64,000 bases of DNA from the NCBI RefSeq assembly GCF_030506255.1, contig NZ_CP113431.1:310001-374000 (forward strand), given 5' to 3'. The number at the start of each line of letters is the position of its first letter. Within the stretch, counting starts at the first letter, position 1. A program made the translations under genes and the position numbers. This stretch comes from Nocardioides sp. Arc9.136 (lineage in GTDB: Bacteria > Actinomycetota > Actinomycetes > Propionibacteriales > Nocardioidaceae). This document shows, one piece after another, positions 27,425 to 36,040 of the stretch. Below the pieces are notes generated by a model. It saw nothing but the letters and a program-made list of their open reading frames with translations, did not search any database and was not told the DNA's origin.

Positions 27425-27622
27425 CCGCGCATCATGCCGCACGGGTCGTCGGAAAACGGCGTTTCTGCATTTCTGCGGCGGTCCGAATATCGGGTCACCC
27501 GGGGCACCCAGGCGCCCCGGACGGGTAACCAAAAAGGGGCGTCCAAAGGATAAGACGAATAATTGTGAAATGGCGATTTTGGATGATTTGATTGAGTTTT
27601 TTTCTTCCGAAGGAGCCACGTC
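27425..27622. promoter_or_regulatory. AT-rich divergent promoter region
   Basis: The most AT-rich stretch of the window (about 27545-27605, with AATAATTGTGAAATGG and GAGTTTTTTTCTTCC) lies between the divergent membrane-protein gene and the 77-residue gene. It should hold the promoter for the 27623-29929 transcription unit that includes the integrase. No single -10/-35 pair stands out. Confidence 0.45.
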
Positions 27623-27856
27623 ATGGACGCCAAGCAGATCGCTTTCAACGCCGCCTTCGACGGCCTGATCGACGCCGAGACGCAGGACGATGCGGCCGCC
27701 GCGCTCGCAGCGCTCCGCGACGCCACGGACGGCGCGGACGGCCTGCGTTTGGCGCTCTACGACGCATTCGGCGACGAGGACCACGCGTTCCTCGACGGCG
27801 TGGCCGCGGCGGCCGTCGACAGCCCCGCCACCGCCGCTGGCCTGCTTCTTTCCTGA
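27623..27856 (+). CDS. Small acidic Ala-rich protein
   Basis: A 77-residue, strongly acidic helical protein (many Ala/Asp) with an AAGGAGCCAC ribosome site upstream of ATG 27623. No family recognised; small acidic proteins next to element integrases are sometimes DNA mimics or anti-repressors, but nothing here proves that. A perfect palindrome follows 7 nt after the stop, and the same AAGGAGCCAC ribosome sequence recurs before the next gene. Confidence 0.6.
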   Translation: MDAKQIAFNAAFDGLIDAETQDDAAAALAALRDATDGADGLRLALYDAFGDEDHAFLDGVAAAAVDSPATAAGLLLS

Positions 27857-27863
27857 CAACCAC

Positions 27864-27887
27864 GGCCGGGCCCCATGGGGCCCGGCC
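27864..27887. terminator. Perfect 24-bp palindrome
   Basis: GGCCGGGCCC is followed by CATG and GGGCCCGGCC, a perfect self-complementary 24-mer between the 77-residue gene and the 137-residue gene. It would act as a terminator or attenuator. Confidence 0.65.
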
Positions 27888-27902
27888 AGCAAGGAGCCAC
27901 CC

Positions 27903-28316
27903 ATGACACCCCCCAGTTCCGACGCTTCTGAGCGCTCGCCGCGCCGGGAATGGCCCGCGAACGGCGTTCCGGACCGGGACCCTTATTGGCTTGACAGCGA
28001 GTCAAGAACAACGGTCGACTTGCGTCCCGGCAATTGCACATGTGGTTGCGGGAAGAAAGTTCCTGGCCATTTCGCACAGGGTCACAACCAGCGCCTCCGA
28101 GGACAACTGGCGCGGGCGAATATCAGGGGCCAACGTGTAGAGGTATTGCAGCCAGTCACAGGCGCAATTCTCATGGCCGCCCCGGAAGCGGCGAAGTTGC
28201 TCGGCGAGAAGTGGCTGGAATGGGTCGCCCCCGAGGTGCTGCTGGTCGAGCGCTCGGACGACTGGGCGGCGCATGTCGCCAACCTCGCCGCAGACATGTT
28301 CGAGCGTGGCGAGTGA
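27903..28316 (+). CDS. Zinc-motif protein upstream of integrase
   Basis: A 137-residue protein with a compact Cys/His cluster, CTCGCGKKVPGHFAQGH (residues about 45-61), that looks like a treble-clef zinc knuckle often seen in actinophage proteins. A helical C-terminal domain follows (about 85-137). It has an AAGGAGCCAC ribosome site. The stop TGA shares one base with the integrase ATG (TGATG), so the two are coupled; a role as recombination directionality factor is possible but untested. Confidence 0.7.
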   Translation: MTPPSSDASERSPRREWPANGVPDRDPYWLDSESRTTVDLRPGNCTCGCGKKVPGHFAQGHNQRLRGQLARANIRGQRVEVLQPVTGAILMAAPEAAKLLGEKWLEWVAPEVLLVERSDDWAAHVANLAADMFERGE

Positions 28317-29929
28317 TGCGCGCAGCGATCTACTGCCGGGTCTCGACCGCGGACCAGGTCGACGGCACCAGCCTGGGGGAGCAGGAGCGGCGCTGCAAGC
28401 GGTACGTCGAGTTGAAGGACTGGACGCTCGCGGCGGCCCCGTTCGTGGACCAGGGCATCAGCGGGACCAAGGCAGACCGCCCCGCGTGGCGAGCCATGCT
28501 GCGGGCCGCCGAAGCGGGCGAGATCGACGTGGTCGTGGTGACGAAACTCGACCGGTTCTCCCGTTCGGCGAGCCACGCGCTCACCGAGATCGACGCGCTG
28601 ACGTCATTGGGCGTGCAGTTCGTTTCCCTGAGTGAGTCCATCGACCTCACCAACCCGGCGGGCAAGTTGCAACTGACGGTGCTGGCGGGGGTGGCGGAAT
28701 TCGAGCGAGCCACCATCGCGCAACGCGGCGTCGACGGGCAGCGGGCAAAGGCAGCGGCTGGTCGGTGGCCGGGTGGCGAAGCCCCCTACGGCTACCAGCG
28801 TGAGGGCCGGGGGCGCGATGTTCGGATCGTCCCGAACCCGAACGAGCGCGAGGTGGTCAGGGTCGCCACTGAGGCCATCCTCGATAACGGCAGGACGACC
28901 GGTGACGCAGCGGCGCTGCTCAACAGCCTGGGCTTCCGGGGTCGCCGAGGCTCCGCGTGGAGTCACCAGATGGTCCACCGGATGTTGGAGAGCGAGGCGC
29001 TGGTTGGCGTCGTCTACTGGGGCAAGGCCAACCGTCGCTACGGGCACAACACGAAGTTGGGGGCGGACGGCAAACCCAAGTACGGCGAACCGATCCGCAT
29101 CGACCTTGAGGATCCGCCGATGGATCGCGAGAGGTGGCTCGCCTTGCAGCGCGTCCTCAAGGGTCGGGGGTATGGCGTGAAGGCTGACGCCAAGCCGTAC
29201 CCGAACTCCGGTTCAGTGACTGACTGCGGCGGACGCCTCGGCGGTGTCTGGCGGCGCGACCGCGACCTTCGGCAGTACCGGTGCAACCGCAGCAAGTGGA
29301 TCGCCGGAAACCCGCCGCTGTGCGATTGCGCTCGGATCAATGCCGACTGGCTGGACGGCCGGGTGTGGCAGGCAGTCACCGAAGTCCTGTCTGACCCGGA
29401 CCGTCTGCTGACGCTGGCCGCTGACTACATCGGCTTGCGCCGAGAGGCGGAGAGGCCGGAAGCCGACACGATCACTCAAGTGCAGCACCGCATCGACAAG
29501 TTGGAGCGCTCCCGGGTTGAGAAGGTTGCGGAGTACCTCCGGGCGGGAGTTGCTGCGGATGTGGTCGCTGAGGCGGCTTTGCGAATCGACGGAGAGATTG
29601 CGGCGGCTCGTGCCTACCTGGCTCAACTGGAGGCGTACAGGGCTGACGCACAGGCGGAGCAGAGCCGAGCATCTGCACTCGCTGAGTTGGCTCGACGAGC
29701 GGCTGAGCGGCTCCCGCTGATGGATCTTCACGAGCAGGGCGAGGTGCTGAGCCTGCTGCGCATCAATGTCGCTGTCCTCGACGGGAATTCCAACCCGTCG
29801 TTACGAATCGAGGGTGTGGTGCCGGGCGGCGGCGGGCTGTTCGCCTCGCCCGGCGTTGGCGGACCGACCGGGACCGGTGGTTACCCAGTTGACCAGGGGC
29901 CGAGGTCGTCGAGCTCCTGGCGGCGATGA
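28316..29929 (+). CDS. int: Large serine recombinase (integrase), 3' end crosses attR
   Basis: A 537-residue large serine integrase. The resolvase-type catalytic domain (about 1-150) has the nucleophile S10 in YCRVSTADQ and the arginine-rich KLDRFSRS motif. A Recombinase domain (about 165-275) follows, then a zinc-ribbon region with VTDCGG...YRCNRS...LCDC (about 300-345) and a coiled coil (about 375-455). It integrates and, with a directionality factor, excises the element. The stop lies beyond the attR core, so the final five residues (SSWRR) are encoded by host cpaF DNA. In the circular element the same frame would instead end in VGGVTTGFDLGFRLEVAA, read from 20390-20443. Confidence 0.95.
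   Translation: MRAAIYCRVSTADQVDGTSLGEQERRCKRYVELKDWTLAAAPFVDQGISGTKADRPAWRAMLRAAEAGEIDVVVVTKLDRFSRSASHALTEIDALTSLGVQFVSLSESIDLTNPAGKLQLTVLAGVAEFERATIAQRGVDGQRAKAAAGRWPGGEAPYGYQREGRGRDVRIVPNPNEREVVRVATEAILDNGRTTGDAAALLNSLGFRGRRGSAWSHQMVHRMLESEALVGVVYWGKANRRYGHNTKLGADGKPKYGEPIRIDLEDPPMDRERWLALQRVLKGRGYGVKADAKPYPNSGSVTDCGGRLGGVWRRDRDLRQYRCNRSKWIAGNPPLCDCARINADWLDGRVWQAVTEVLSDPDRLLTLAADYIGLRREAERPEADTITQVQHRIDKLERSRVEKVAEYLRAGVAADVVAEAALRIDGEIAAARAYLAQLEAYRADAQAEQSRASALAELARRAAERLPLMDLHEQGEVLSLLRINVAVLDGNSNPSLRIEGVVPGGGGLFASPGVGGPTGTGGYPVDQGPRSSSSWRR
29874..29911. other. attR: attR of the integrative element
   Basis: Core CGAGGTCGTCG at 29901-29911, identical to attL. The element-side arm GGTTACCCAGTTGACC (29879-29894) is an imperfect inverted partner of the attL arm. 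The site lies inside the integrase coding sequence. The base just before the core differs (GGC codon on the left, GCC on the right), as expected when attB and attP match only over the crossover region. Confidence 0.82.
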
Positions 29930-30255
29930 ACACCGGTCACGACGGCGGCTGCGGCACGCTGCACGCCAACTCCGCCGTCGACGTCGCCGCGCGGGTCGAG
30001 GCGCTCGCGCTCGCCGGCGGGCTCGACCGGGCCGCCGCGCACAGCCAGCTGGCCTCCGCCCTCGACGTGGTGCTGCACCTGGTCCGGCCGAGGGACGGCC
30101 GGCGCCGGCTGGCCCAGGTCGCGGTCACGCGGCGGCTGGCCGACGGCACGGTCGACCTGGTGCCGGCGGTCGAGGTCACCTCCGAGGGAGCGGTGCGGGC
30201 GGGTCCCGGCGCCGACCGGCTCGAGGACCTGCTCGACCGCCGGAGCGGGTCGTGA
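29902..30255 (+). pseudogene. cpaF: CpaF secretion ATPase, 3' part displaced by element
   Basis: Continuation of the CpaF frame: GAG-GTC-GTC from the core runs into [21 protein letters not shown], the missing His-box region, then the C-terminal helices that end at 30255. Codon phase matches the 5' part exactly when the 11-bp repeats are superimposed. An internal ATG at 29926 could start a 109-residue fragment, but there is no ribosome site. The stop overlaps the TadB start by 4 bp, so translational coupling of the downstream genes depends on this fragment being read. Confidence 0.93.
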
Positions 30256-31088
30256 CCGGTGCCGCCGTCGGGCTCGACGGCGCGGTGGTCGCCGCGGTCG
30301 CGGCTCTCGCCGCCGGGTCGGCGGTCCTCCTCCTCGTGCCGCCCGTGCCCCGGCTCGACCCCGCCGCCACCAGTGCCGCCACCGGTGCCGGCACCGCGGC
30401 CCACCGGGCCCTGCCGCTCGGCCTGACCGCGCCGCTCGCGGCGGGGCTGCTGCTCCTGGGCGCCGGGCCGGCGACCACCGCGCTGGCCGTGGTCGCCGTC
30501 CTCGCCGTCCTGGCCGGGCGCTCGCTGCTGACCGCGCGACGCCGGCGGCGGGAGGTGCTCGCGACGGGCGAGCACGTGTTGGAGACCTGTGAGCAGCTGG
30601 CCTCGGAGCTGGCGGCCGGGCAGCCCCCGGGCGCGGCCCTCGACCGGGCGGCGGTCACCTGGCCTCCGCTGGGCCCGGTCGCCTCGGCGTTCCGGATGGG
30701 CGCCGACGTGCCGTCGGCGCTGCGGGCCGCCGGGGACCGGCCGGGCGCGGCCGACCTCCGGCTCGTCGCCGCCGCCTGGCAGGTGGCCTCGCGGACCGGG
30801 CAGGGGCTCGCCGACGCGGTCGACCGGGTCGCCGCCGACCTGCGGGCCGCGCAGTCCACCCGGCGGATCGTCCGCGGCGAGCTGGCCTCGGCCCGGGCCA
30901 CCGCGCGGCTCGTCGGCTGCCTGCCGGTGCTCGCGCTGCTGATGGGCTCGGGCGCCGGGGGAGACCCGTGGGGCTTCCTCCTCGGGCACCCCGTCGGCCT
31001 GGCCTGCCTCGCCGCCGGGCTCGCGCTGGGCTGGGCGGGCCTGGCCTGGATCGAGGCCATCGCGCGTGACGTGGATGCCTCGACATGA
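30252..31088 (+). CDS. tadB: TadB-like type II/IV secretion inner-membrane protein
   Basis: A 278-residue T2SSF-domain protein, the membrane platform of the Tad apparatus. Two N-terminal helices (about 12-30, 58-85) precede the cytosolic domain with [20 protein letters not shown] and [26 protein letters not shown], followed by two C-terminal helices. The GTG start overlaps the cpaF 3' end (GTGA) and the stop overlaps the tadC ATG. Confidence 0.87.
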   Translation: MTGAAVGLDGAVVAAVAALAAGSAVLLLVPPVPRLDPAATSAATGAGTAAHRALPLGLTAPLAAGLLLLGAGPATTALAVVAVLAVLAGRSLLTARRRRREVLATGEHVLETCEQLASELAAGQPPGAALDRAAVTWPPLGPVASAFRMGADVPSALRAAGDRPGAADLRLVAAAWQVASRTGQGLADAVDRVAADLRAAQSTRRIVRGELASARATARLVGCLPVLALLMGSGAGGDPWGFLLGHPVGLACLAAGLALGWAGLAWIEAIARDVDAST

Positions 31089-31807
31089 CGCCCACGGTCG
31101 CGCTCGCCGTGCTGGCCGCCGCCCTCGCCGCGGCGGTGCTGCTGCCCGGACGCGAACGGCTCCCCGCCGCTGCCGAGGTCCCCTCCGCGCCGGTCGCCGA
31201 CGTCGGCTGGATGCGGCGCCGGCGGCTGCCCCTCGCGGTGCTCGCCGGCGTGGGCGCCCACCTCTTCCTCGGCGGGCCGGCCGGGCCCCTGGCCGGCCTG
31301 GTGGTCGCGGTCGTGGCGTGGGGGGTGCTCGGCCGGTCCGAGCCGCCGGAGGTTCGCCGCCGCCGGGCCGCCGTCCGCAGGGACCTGCCCCACGTGGTGA
31401 CGCTCCTCGGGGCAGCGGTGCGGGCCGGGGCGGCGCCGGCCGAGGCGGTCGAGCTCGTGTGCCGAGCCCTGCCCGGACCCGCCGCCGACCGGCTCGCCCC
31501 GGCGGTCAGCCGGCTCGCGCTCGGCGTCGACCCCGGCACGGTCTGGGCCGGGCTCGGCGGCGACCCCGAGCTGGCGCCCCTCGGACGGGCGCTGGCCCGC
31601 GCCCACACCACGGGCGCCCCGGTCGTGGCGACCGTCGAGCGGCTCGCCGACGAGCTGGCGGCCCGCGCCCGGGCGCAGGTCGAGGACCGGGCACGCACGG
31701 TGGGGGTGCGGGCGGCCGTGCCGCTCGGCATCTGCCTGCTCCCGGCGTTCCTGCTCGTCGGGATCGTCCCGCTCGTCGCCGGCCTGCTCACCGAGCTCAC
31801 CCGGTGA
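31085..31807 (+). CDS. tadC: TadC-like secretion inner-membrane protein
   Basis: A 240-residue T2SSF-type protein with N-terminal helices (about 3-20, 45-85), a cytosolic domain ([28 protein letters not shown], then [26 protein letters not shown]) and a C-terminal pair of hydrophobic segments. It is shorter than proteobacterial TadC, as is usual in this actinobacterial locus. ATG overlaps the tadB stop. Confidence 0.87.
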   Translation: MTPTVALAVLAAALAAAVLLPGRERLPAAAEVPSAPVADVGWMRRRRLPLAVLAGVGAHLFLGGPAGPLAGLVVAVVAWGVLGRSEPPEVRRRRAAVRRDLPHVVTLLGAAVRAGAAPAEAVELVCRALPGPAADRLAPAVSRLALGVDPGTVWAGLGGDPELAPLGRALARAHTTGAPVVATVERLADELAARARAQVEDRARTVGVRAAVPLGICLLPAFLLVGIVPLVAGLLTELTR

Positions 31808-31946
31808 GCAGCCGGTTGCTCTCCACAGCGGCGGCCCCGGCCGGCCGCTCCACACCCGCCGCCCGGCGGGCCGCGCACCGACCGTCCCGACGACCAGGCT
31901 CGTCCGCACCCGGCCACGACCGTGGCCCGTTCCCGAGGAGCAACCC

Positions 31947-32189
31947 GTGACCCGCACGACCACGACCCGCAGGACCCGCACGACCACCACGCCCGCCACG
32001 CCCCGCACCCGTCCCGCCCGGTCCCGGCGGCGGCGGGAGGACGGCATCACGACCGCGGAGTACGCCGTCGGCACCGCGGCCGGCGCCGGCCTGGCGGGCC
32101 TGCTCTACAAGATGCTCAGCGGTGGCTTCGGCAACCAGCTGCTGACCACCCTGTTCGACCACGTGCTCGGCCTGCTCGGCATCGGCTGA
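31947..32189 (+). CDS. DUF4244 Flp-pilin-like protein
   Basis: An 80-residue protein: Thr/Arg-rich leader, then the prepilin-like junction DG/ITTAEYA with the conserved Glu at +5, a single hydrophobic helix (about 45-65) and a short C-terminus. This is the DUF4244 family, the major pilin-like subunit of the actinobacterial Tad locus. GAGGAG lies 8 nt upstream of the GTG. Its stop shares one base with the next ATG. Confidence 0.87.
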   Translation: MTRTTTTRRTRTTTTPATPRTRPARSRRRREDGITTAEYAVGTAAGAGLAGLLYKMLSGGFGNQLLTTLFDHVLGLLGIG

Positions 32190-32593
32190 TGCGCCGCACC
32201 GACCGCGAGGGACGCGAGGGACGTAGGGGACGCGGGCGACGGGGTGAGCGCGGCATGGCCACCGCCGAGCTCGCGATGGTGCTGCCGCTCCTCGTCGCGG
32301 TGACCGCCGGCCTGGTCTGGCTGCTCGCGGTCGGTGCGGCCCAGGTCCGCGTCGTCGACGCGGCCCGTGAGACGGCCCGCGCCGCGGCGCGCGGTGACGA
32401 CGACGCGAGCGCGGTCGCCCGCGGGCAGCGGGTCGCGCCGCCCGGCAGCAGCGTCACTCTCGGCCGGTCCGGGGGCGAGGTCGTGGCCGAGGCGTCCGGC
32501 CGCGTCCGGGGCCCGGGCGGGCTCTTCGACTTCCTGCCCGCCGTCCAGGTCAGCGCGACGGCCCACGCCCTCGACGAGGCGGCCGGCCCGTGA
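32189..32593 (+). CDS. tadE: TadE-like pseudopilin
   Basis: A 134-residue protein with a basic N-terminus, then RGMATAELAMVLPLLVAVTAG, the TadE prepilin-like motif (Glu at the +5 position) and hydrophobic helix, followed by a small extracytoplasmic domain (residues 50-134). It is probably processed by a prepilin peptidase encoded elsewhere. Coupled to the genes on both sides. Confidence 0.85.
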   Translation: MRRTDREGREGRRGRGRRGERGMATAELAMVLPLLVAVTAGLVWLLAVGAAQVRVVDAARETARAAARGDDDASAVARGQRVAPPGSSVTLGRSGGEVVAEASGRVRGPGGLFDFLPAVQVSATAHALDEAAGP

Positions 32594-32934
32594 CGCGCGG
32601 ACCGGGGGAGCGCGGCTCGGCCACGCTCTTCGCCGTGGGCTGCCTCGCGCTGCTGCTCCTCCTCGGCTCGGCCCTCGGCGTCGTCGCCGCGATGGTCCGC
32701 GCCCACCGGACGGCCCAGGCCGCGGCCGACCTCGCCGCCCTGGCCGGCGCGACCACCGTCGGGGACGGCGACCCGTGCGCGGCGGCCGCGGGGATCGCGG
32801 AGCGCAACGGGGCGAGGATCCTGGACTGCGCGGTCCGGGGCCGGGAGGTCCGCGTGGTCTCCGAGGCTCCCGGGCCGCGCTGGCTGGGACAGGTGGCCGA
32901 CCTCAGCGCGGAGGCCCGCGCCGGCCCCGGCTGA
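32590..32934 (+). CDS. TadE-like protein of the helicase/secretion neighbourhood
   Basis: A 114-residue protein matching the actinobacterial 'helicase/secretion neighbourhood TadE-like' type: [11 protein letters not shown] at the N-terminus, one hydrophobic helix, and [16 protein letters not shown], the segment shared with TadG-like proteins. It has two cysteines in the extracytoplasmic part (DPCAAAAG and ILDCAV) that may form a disulphide. GTG start overlapping tadE by 4 bp; the last gene of the Tad operon. Confidence 0.83.
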   Translation: MTRGPGERGSATLFAVGCLALLLLLGSALGVVAAMVRAHRTAQAAADLAALAGATTVGDGDPCAAAAGIAERNGARILDCAVRGREVRVVSEAPGPRWLGQVADLSAEARAGPG

Positions 32935-32950
32935 GCGCGCGGTCCGCGGG

Positions 32951-35278
32951 TCAGTGCCCGCCGAGGAGCACGTCGAGGAGCGCCGCGGCGCCGAGCTTGT
33001 CGAGGGGGTTGTTCTGGTTGCCGCACTTCGGCGACTGGATGCAGGAGGGGCAGCCCACGTCGCAGGCGCAGGAGCGGATGGCGTCGCGGGTGGCGGTCAG
33101 CCACTCCCGGGCTGCACCGAAGCCGCGCTCGGCGAACCCCGCGCCGCCGGGGTGCCCGTCGTACACGAACACGGTGAGCATGCCGGTGTCGGCGTGCAGC
33201 GCGGTCGAGACGCCGCCGATGTCCCAGCGGTCGCAGGTCGCGAACAGCGGCAGCAGGCCGATCGAGCAGTGCTCGGCCGCGTGGGCGGCCCCGGGCAGGT
33301 CCTGCCGGGTGAGGCCGGCCTCCTCGAGGGCGTGGTCCGGGACGGTCCACCAGACGGCGGCCGTGCGCAGGGAGCGGACCGGCAGGTCGAGCGGCTCCTC
33401 GCTCATGACCTCCCCGCTCGGCTGGCGCCGCTTGAGGAACGACACGACCTGGTGGGAGACGTCGACCTCGCCGAACGAGAGCCGGCAGTCGCCCCAGGTG
33501 CGGGACTCGCGCTCCCCGACGACGGTGATCTCGGTGACCTCCCGGGCGGTGGTGGAGTACGGCACCTCCGTCCGGTCGACGACGGCCACGTGCTCCTCGA
33601 GGTCGAGGTCCGCGACGAGGTAGGTCTCGCCGCGGTGGACGTAGACGGCGCCCGCGTGGGCCGTGCCGTGGGCGCTCGAGGCGTCGACGGTGCCGACCAC
33701 GCGGCCGGTGCCGCCCTCCACCAGCTGCACCGGCCGACCGCCGGCGGAGCGGATGTCGGCGAGGTCGGCCGCGCGCCGCCGGTCGGTCCAGAACCATCCG
33801 CGCGGGCGCCTGCGCAGCAGCCCCGCGGCGGTGAGCTGGTCGACCACGGCCGGTGCGGTCGGGCCGAAGTGCTCCAGCTCCTCGGCCGTCAGCGGGATCT
33901 CCTGCGCGGCGGCGCACAGGTGGGGGCCGAGCACGTAGGGGTTGCCCGGGTCGAACACGGTGGCCTCCACCGGCCGACCGAGCAGCGCCTCGGGGTGGTG
34001 GACGAGGTAGGTGTCCAGCGGGTCGTCACGGGCGACGAGCACGCCGAGCGCGTCCTGCGCCCCGCGGCCGGCCCGGCCGACCTGCTGCCACAGCGCCGCC
34101 CGCGTCCCGGGGAAGCCGGCCATGAGGACCGCGTCCAGACCGCTCACGTCGATGCCGAGCTCGAGGGCGTTGGTGGCCGCCATCCCGGTGATGTCGCCGC
34201 GCCGCAGCGACTCCTCGAGGGCGCGGCGCTCCTCGGGCAGGTAGCCGCCGCGGTACGACGCGACGCGGCCCGGCAGCGAGGGGTCCACGTCGGCCAGGAG
34301 GTCGGCCGCGGTCATCGCCACCTGCTCGGCCCCCCGCCGGGACCGGACGAAGGCCAGGGTCCGGACGTCCTCGACGACCAGGTCGGCGAGCAGGTCCGCG
34401 GTCTCCGAGGAGGCCGCGCGGCGGACCGGGGCGCCGTTCTCCCCGGTGTAGGAGGTGAAGGGCGGCTCCCACAGCGCCAGGGACAGCCGGCCCCGTGGCG
34501 AGGCGTCGCCGGTCACGGCCAGCACGTCGAGGCCGGTGAGCCGGCCGGCGGCGACCTCCGGGTCGGCGACGGTGGCCGAGGCCAGCACGAACGTCGGCGT
34601 CGCGCCGTACGACGCACAGATCCGCCGCAGCCGGCGCAGCACGTGGGAGACGTGCGCCCCGAAGACCCCGCGGTAGTGGTGGCACTCGTCGACGACGACG
34701 TACTGCAGGGAGCCGAGGAACTGCGCCCACCGCTGGTGCCCGGGCAGCAGCGAGCGGTGCAGCATGTCGGGGTTGGTCAGGACGTACTCGGCGTGGTCGC
34801 GCGCCCAGTCGCGCTGGTCGCGGCCGCTGTCGCCGTCGTGGGTGGTCACCCGGACGTCGAGCCCGAGCCCCGAGATCCCGGCGAGCTGGTCCTGGGCGAG
34901 GGCCTTGGTCGGGGCGAGGTAGAGCACCGTCGCCCCCCGCTGGCCACGGCGACCCCGGCCGGACAGCACCGCGGAGAGCGCCGGCAGCTGGTAGGCCAGC
35001 GACTTGCCGGAGGCGGTGCTGGTGGCCAGCACGACGTGCTGCCCGGCGTGTGCGGCGTCCGCCGCGACGGCCTGGTGCTGCCAGGGCAGGTCGACGCCGC
35101 AGGCGCGGAAGGCGTCGACGACGGCCGGCTCGGCCCACTCCGGCCACTCGGCGGTCACGGCCGGTCGCGACGGGAGGGTCTCGAGGTGGGTCAGCCGGCC
35201 CTCGCGGCCGGGCACGGAGGAGAGTCGCGCGACCAGGTCGGCCACGGCGGGCCGGTGCTGCTGGGCGGTCGACGTCAC
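32951..35278 (-). CDS. DECH-box helicase with DUF1998 (helicase/secretion neighbourhood)
   Basis: A 775-residue superfamily 2 helicase related to MrfA/Hrq1. Walker A is [14 protein letters not shown] (about residue 85), the DECH box is [10 protein letters not shown] (about 190), followed by motif III-like LASATV, motif [11 protein letters not shown] (about 405) and the C-terminal DUF1998 four-cysteine zinc site [10 protein letters not shown]...KCG (about 740-760). MrfA-type enzymes act in repair of mitomycin-type lesions. The Tad neighbourhood is conserved in actinobacteria but a functional link is unproven. The GTG at 35278 has no clear ribosome site; it converges on the Tad operon. Confidence 0.92.
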   Translation of the reverse strand: MTSTAQQHRPAVADLVARLSSVPGREGRLTHLETLPSRPAVTAEWPEWAEPAVVDAFRACGVDLPWQHQAVAADAAHAGQHVVLATSTASGKSLAYQLPALSAVLSGRGRRGQRGATVLYLAPTKALAQDQLAGISGLGLDVRVTTHDGDSGRDQRDWARDHAEYVLTNPDMLHRSLLPGHQRWAQFLGSLQYVVVDECHHYRGVFGAHVSHVLRRLRRICASYGATPTFVLASATVADPEVAAGRLTGLDVLAVTGDASPRGRLSLALWEPPFTSYTGENGAPVRRAASSETADLLADLVVEDVRTLAFVRSRRGAEQVAMTAADLLADVDPSLPGRVASYRGGYLPEERRALEESLRRGDITGMAATNALELGIDVSGLDAVLMAGFPGTRAALWQQVGRAGRGAQDALGVLVARDDPLDTYLVHHPEALLGRPVEATVFDPGNPYVLGPHLCAAAQEIPLTAEELEHFGPTAPAVVDQLTAAGLLRRRPRGWFWTDRRRAADLADIRSAGGRPVQLVEGGTGRVVGTVDASSAHGTAHAGAVYVHRGETYLVADLDLEEHVAVVDRTEVPYSTTAREVTEITVVGERESRTWGDCRLSFGEVDVSHQVVSFLKRRQPSGEVMSEEPLDLPVRSLRTAAVWWTVPDHALEEAGLTRQDLPGAAHAAEHCSIGLLPLFATCDRWDIGGVSTALHADTGMLTVFVYDGHPGGAGFAERGFGAAREWLTATRDAIRSCACDVGCPSCIQSPKCGNQNNPLDKLGAAALLDVLLGGH

Positions 35279-35467
35279 TGGTCCAGTGTCCCAGGGACCG
35301 GGGACAGTGCCGACGAGGCAGCACCCCGGGCGGCACCCCACAGCCTTCTTTACTGTCTTTGTGCACCGTGCGGGTCGGCGTGGTTTCATAGTGCAGGCCG
35401 AGTGTCGGGACCGCATGCCCACCCCGTACTCTCGGCACCGACCGGACAGTGCCTCCAGGGAGAACAC
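35279..35467. promoter_or_regulatory. Divergent promoter region helicase/STAS gene
   Basis: About 190 bp. A TACTCT -10-like box at 35427-35432 lies 36 nt before the STAS GTG. A GGTTTC hexamer (about 35383-35388) could belong to a sigma-B-type promoter, but its -10 partner is not clear. Confidence 0.35.
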
Positions 35468-35806
35468 GTGGACCTGACTCTTGCGACGCGCGACGTCGAT
35501 GGGACGACCATCGTTGCCGTCGGTGGCGAGATCGACGTGTACACGGCACCCAAGCTGCGCGACAAGATCACCGAGCTGGTCGCGGCCGGCGTGTACGACC
35601 TGGTCATCGACATGGAGGCCGTCGAGTTCCTCGACTCCACCGGTCTCGGCGTGCTGGTCGGCGGCCTGAAGAAGGTCCGCGCCCACGAGGGCTCGCTGCA
35701 GCTGGTGTGCACCCAGGACCGCCTGCTCAAGATCTTCCGGATCACCGGCCTGGCGAAGGTCTTCGTCATCCACGACTCCGCGGACGCCGCCCTCGCCGGC
35801 AGCTGA
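35468..35806 (+). CDS. bldG: STAS anti-anti-sigma factor (BldG/RsbV-like)
   Basis: A 112-residue STAS protein that would bind an anti-sigma kinase and release a stress or developmental sigma factor. The phosphorylatable serine is S57 in [14 protein letters not shown], with GEIDVYTAP at the N-terminus, closely resembling Streptomyces BldG. GGGAGAA lies before the GTG. The kinase (RsbW-type) gene expected beside BldG is not in the window; in Streptomyces it follows directly. Confidence 0.88.
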   Translation: MDLTLATRDVDGTTIVAVGGEIDVYTAPKLRDKITELVAAGVYDLVIDMEAVEFLDSTGLGVLVGGLKKVRAHEGSLQLVCTQDRLLKIFRITGLAKVFVIHDSADAALAGS

Positions 35807-35849
35807 TCCCGCCGGCCGCGGCGTTCCACGCCGCGCACCGCTGGCCCTC

Positions 35850-35879
35850 ACGACCGTGTCCCGCTCGGGGCACGGTCGT
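35850..35879 (+). terminator. Terminator after STAS gene
   Basis: ACGACCGTG pairs with CACGGTCGT, extended by CCC/GGG, with a short loop, 44 nt after the stop. Confidence 0.75.
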
Positions 35880-35913
35880 CGTGCGTCCGGACCCGAGGTC
35901 GTGACGACGCGCC

Positions 35914-35929
35914 TGTGACCCAGGTCACG
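35914..35929. promoter_or_regulatory. CRP-like palindrome 1 upstream of hppA
   Basis: GTGACCCAGGTCAC (35915-35928) is perfectly symmetrical apart from its centre and matches the TGTGA-N6-TCACA layout. It lies upstream of a TAGACT -10-like box (35960-35965), the position of an activator site. Confidence 0.55.
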
Positions 35930-35975
35930 TTGTGCTGCATGCCGGCAGCACGCCGTGCGTAGACTCCGGCTCGAT

Positions 35976-35991
35976 CGTGACCTGGATCACG
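35976..35991. promoter_or_regulatory. CRP-like palindrome 2 upstream of hppA
   Basis: CGTGACCTGGATCACG keeps the GTGA-N6-TCAC half-sites. It lies just downstream of the -10-like box and about 50 nt before the hppA ATG, the position of a repressor site or of activation from a different start point. Confidence 0.55.
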
Positions 35992-36040
35992 TCGACGTCG
36001 CTGCCGGCGCGATCGCACCCCTCACCTCAGGAGGTAGCGC

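Noticed and set aside
32954-35467. Long plus-strand open frame opposite the DECH helicase, leading into the STAS gene
   Set aside because: Only the last 112 codons (from 35468) match a family; the remainder is an antisense shadow of the helicase.
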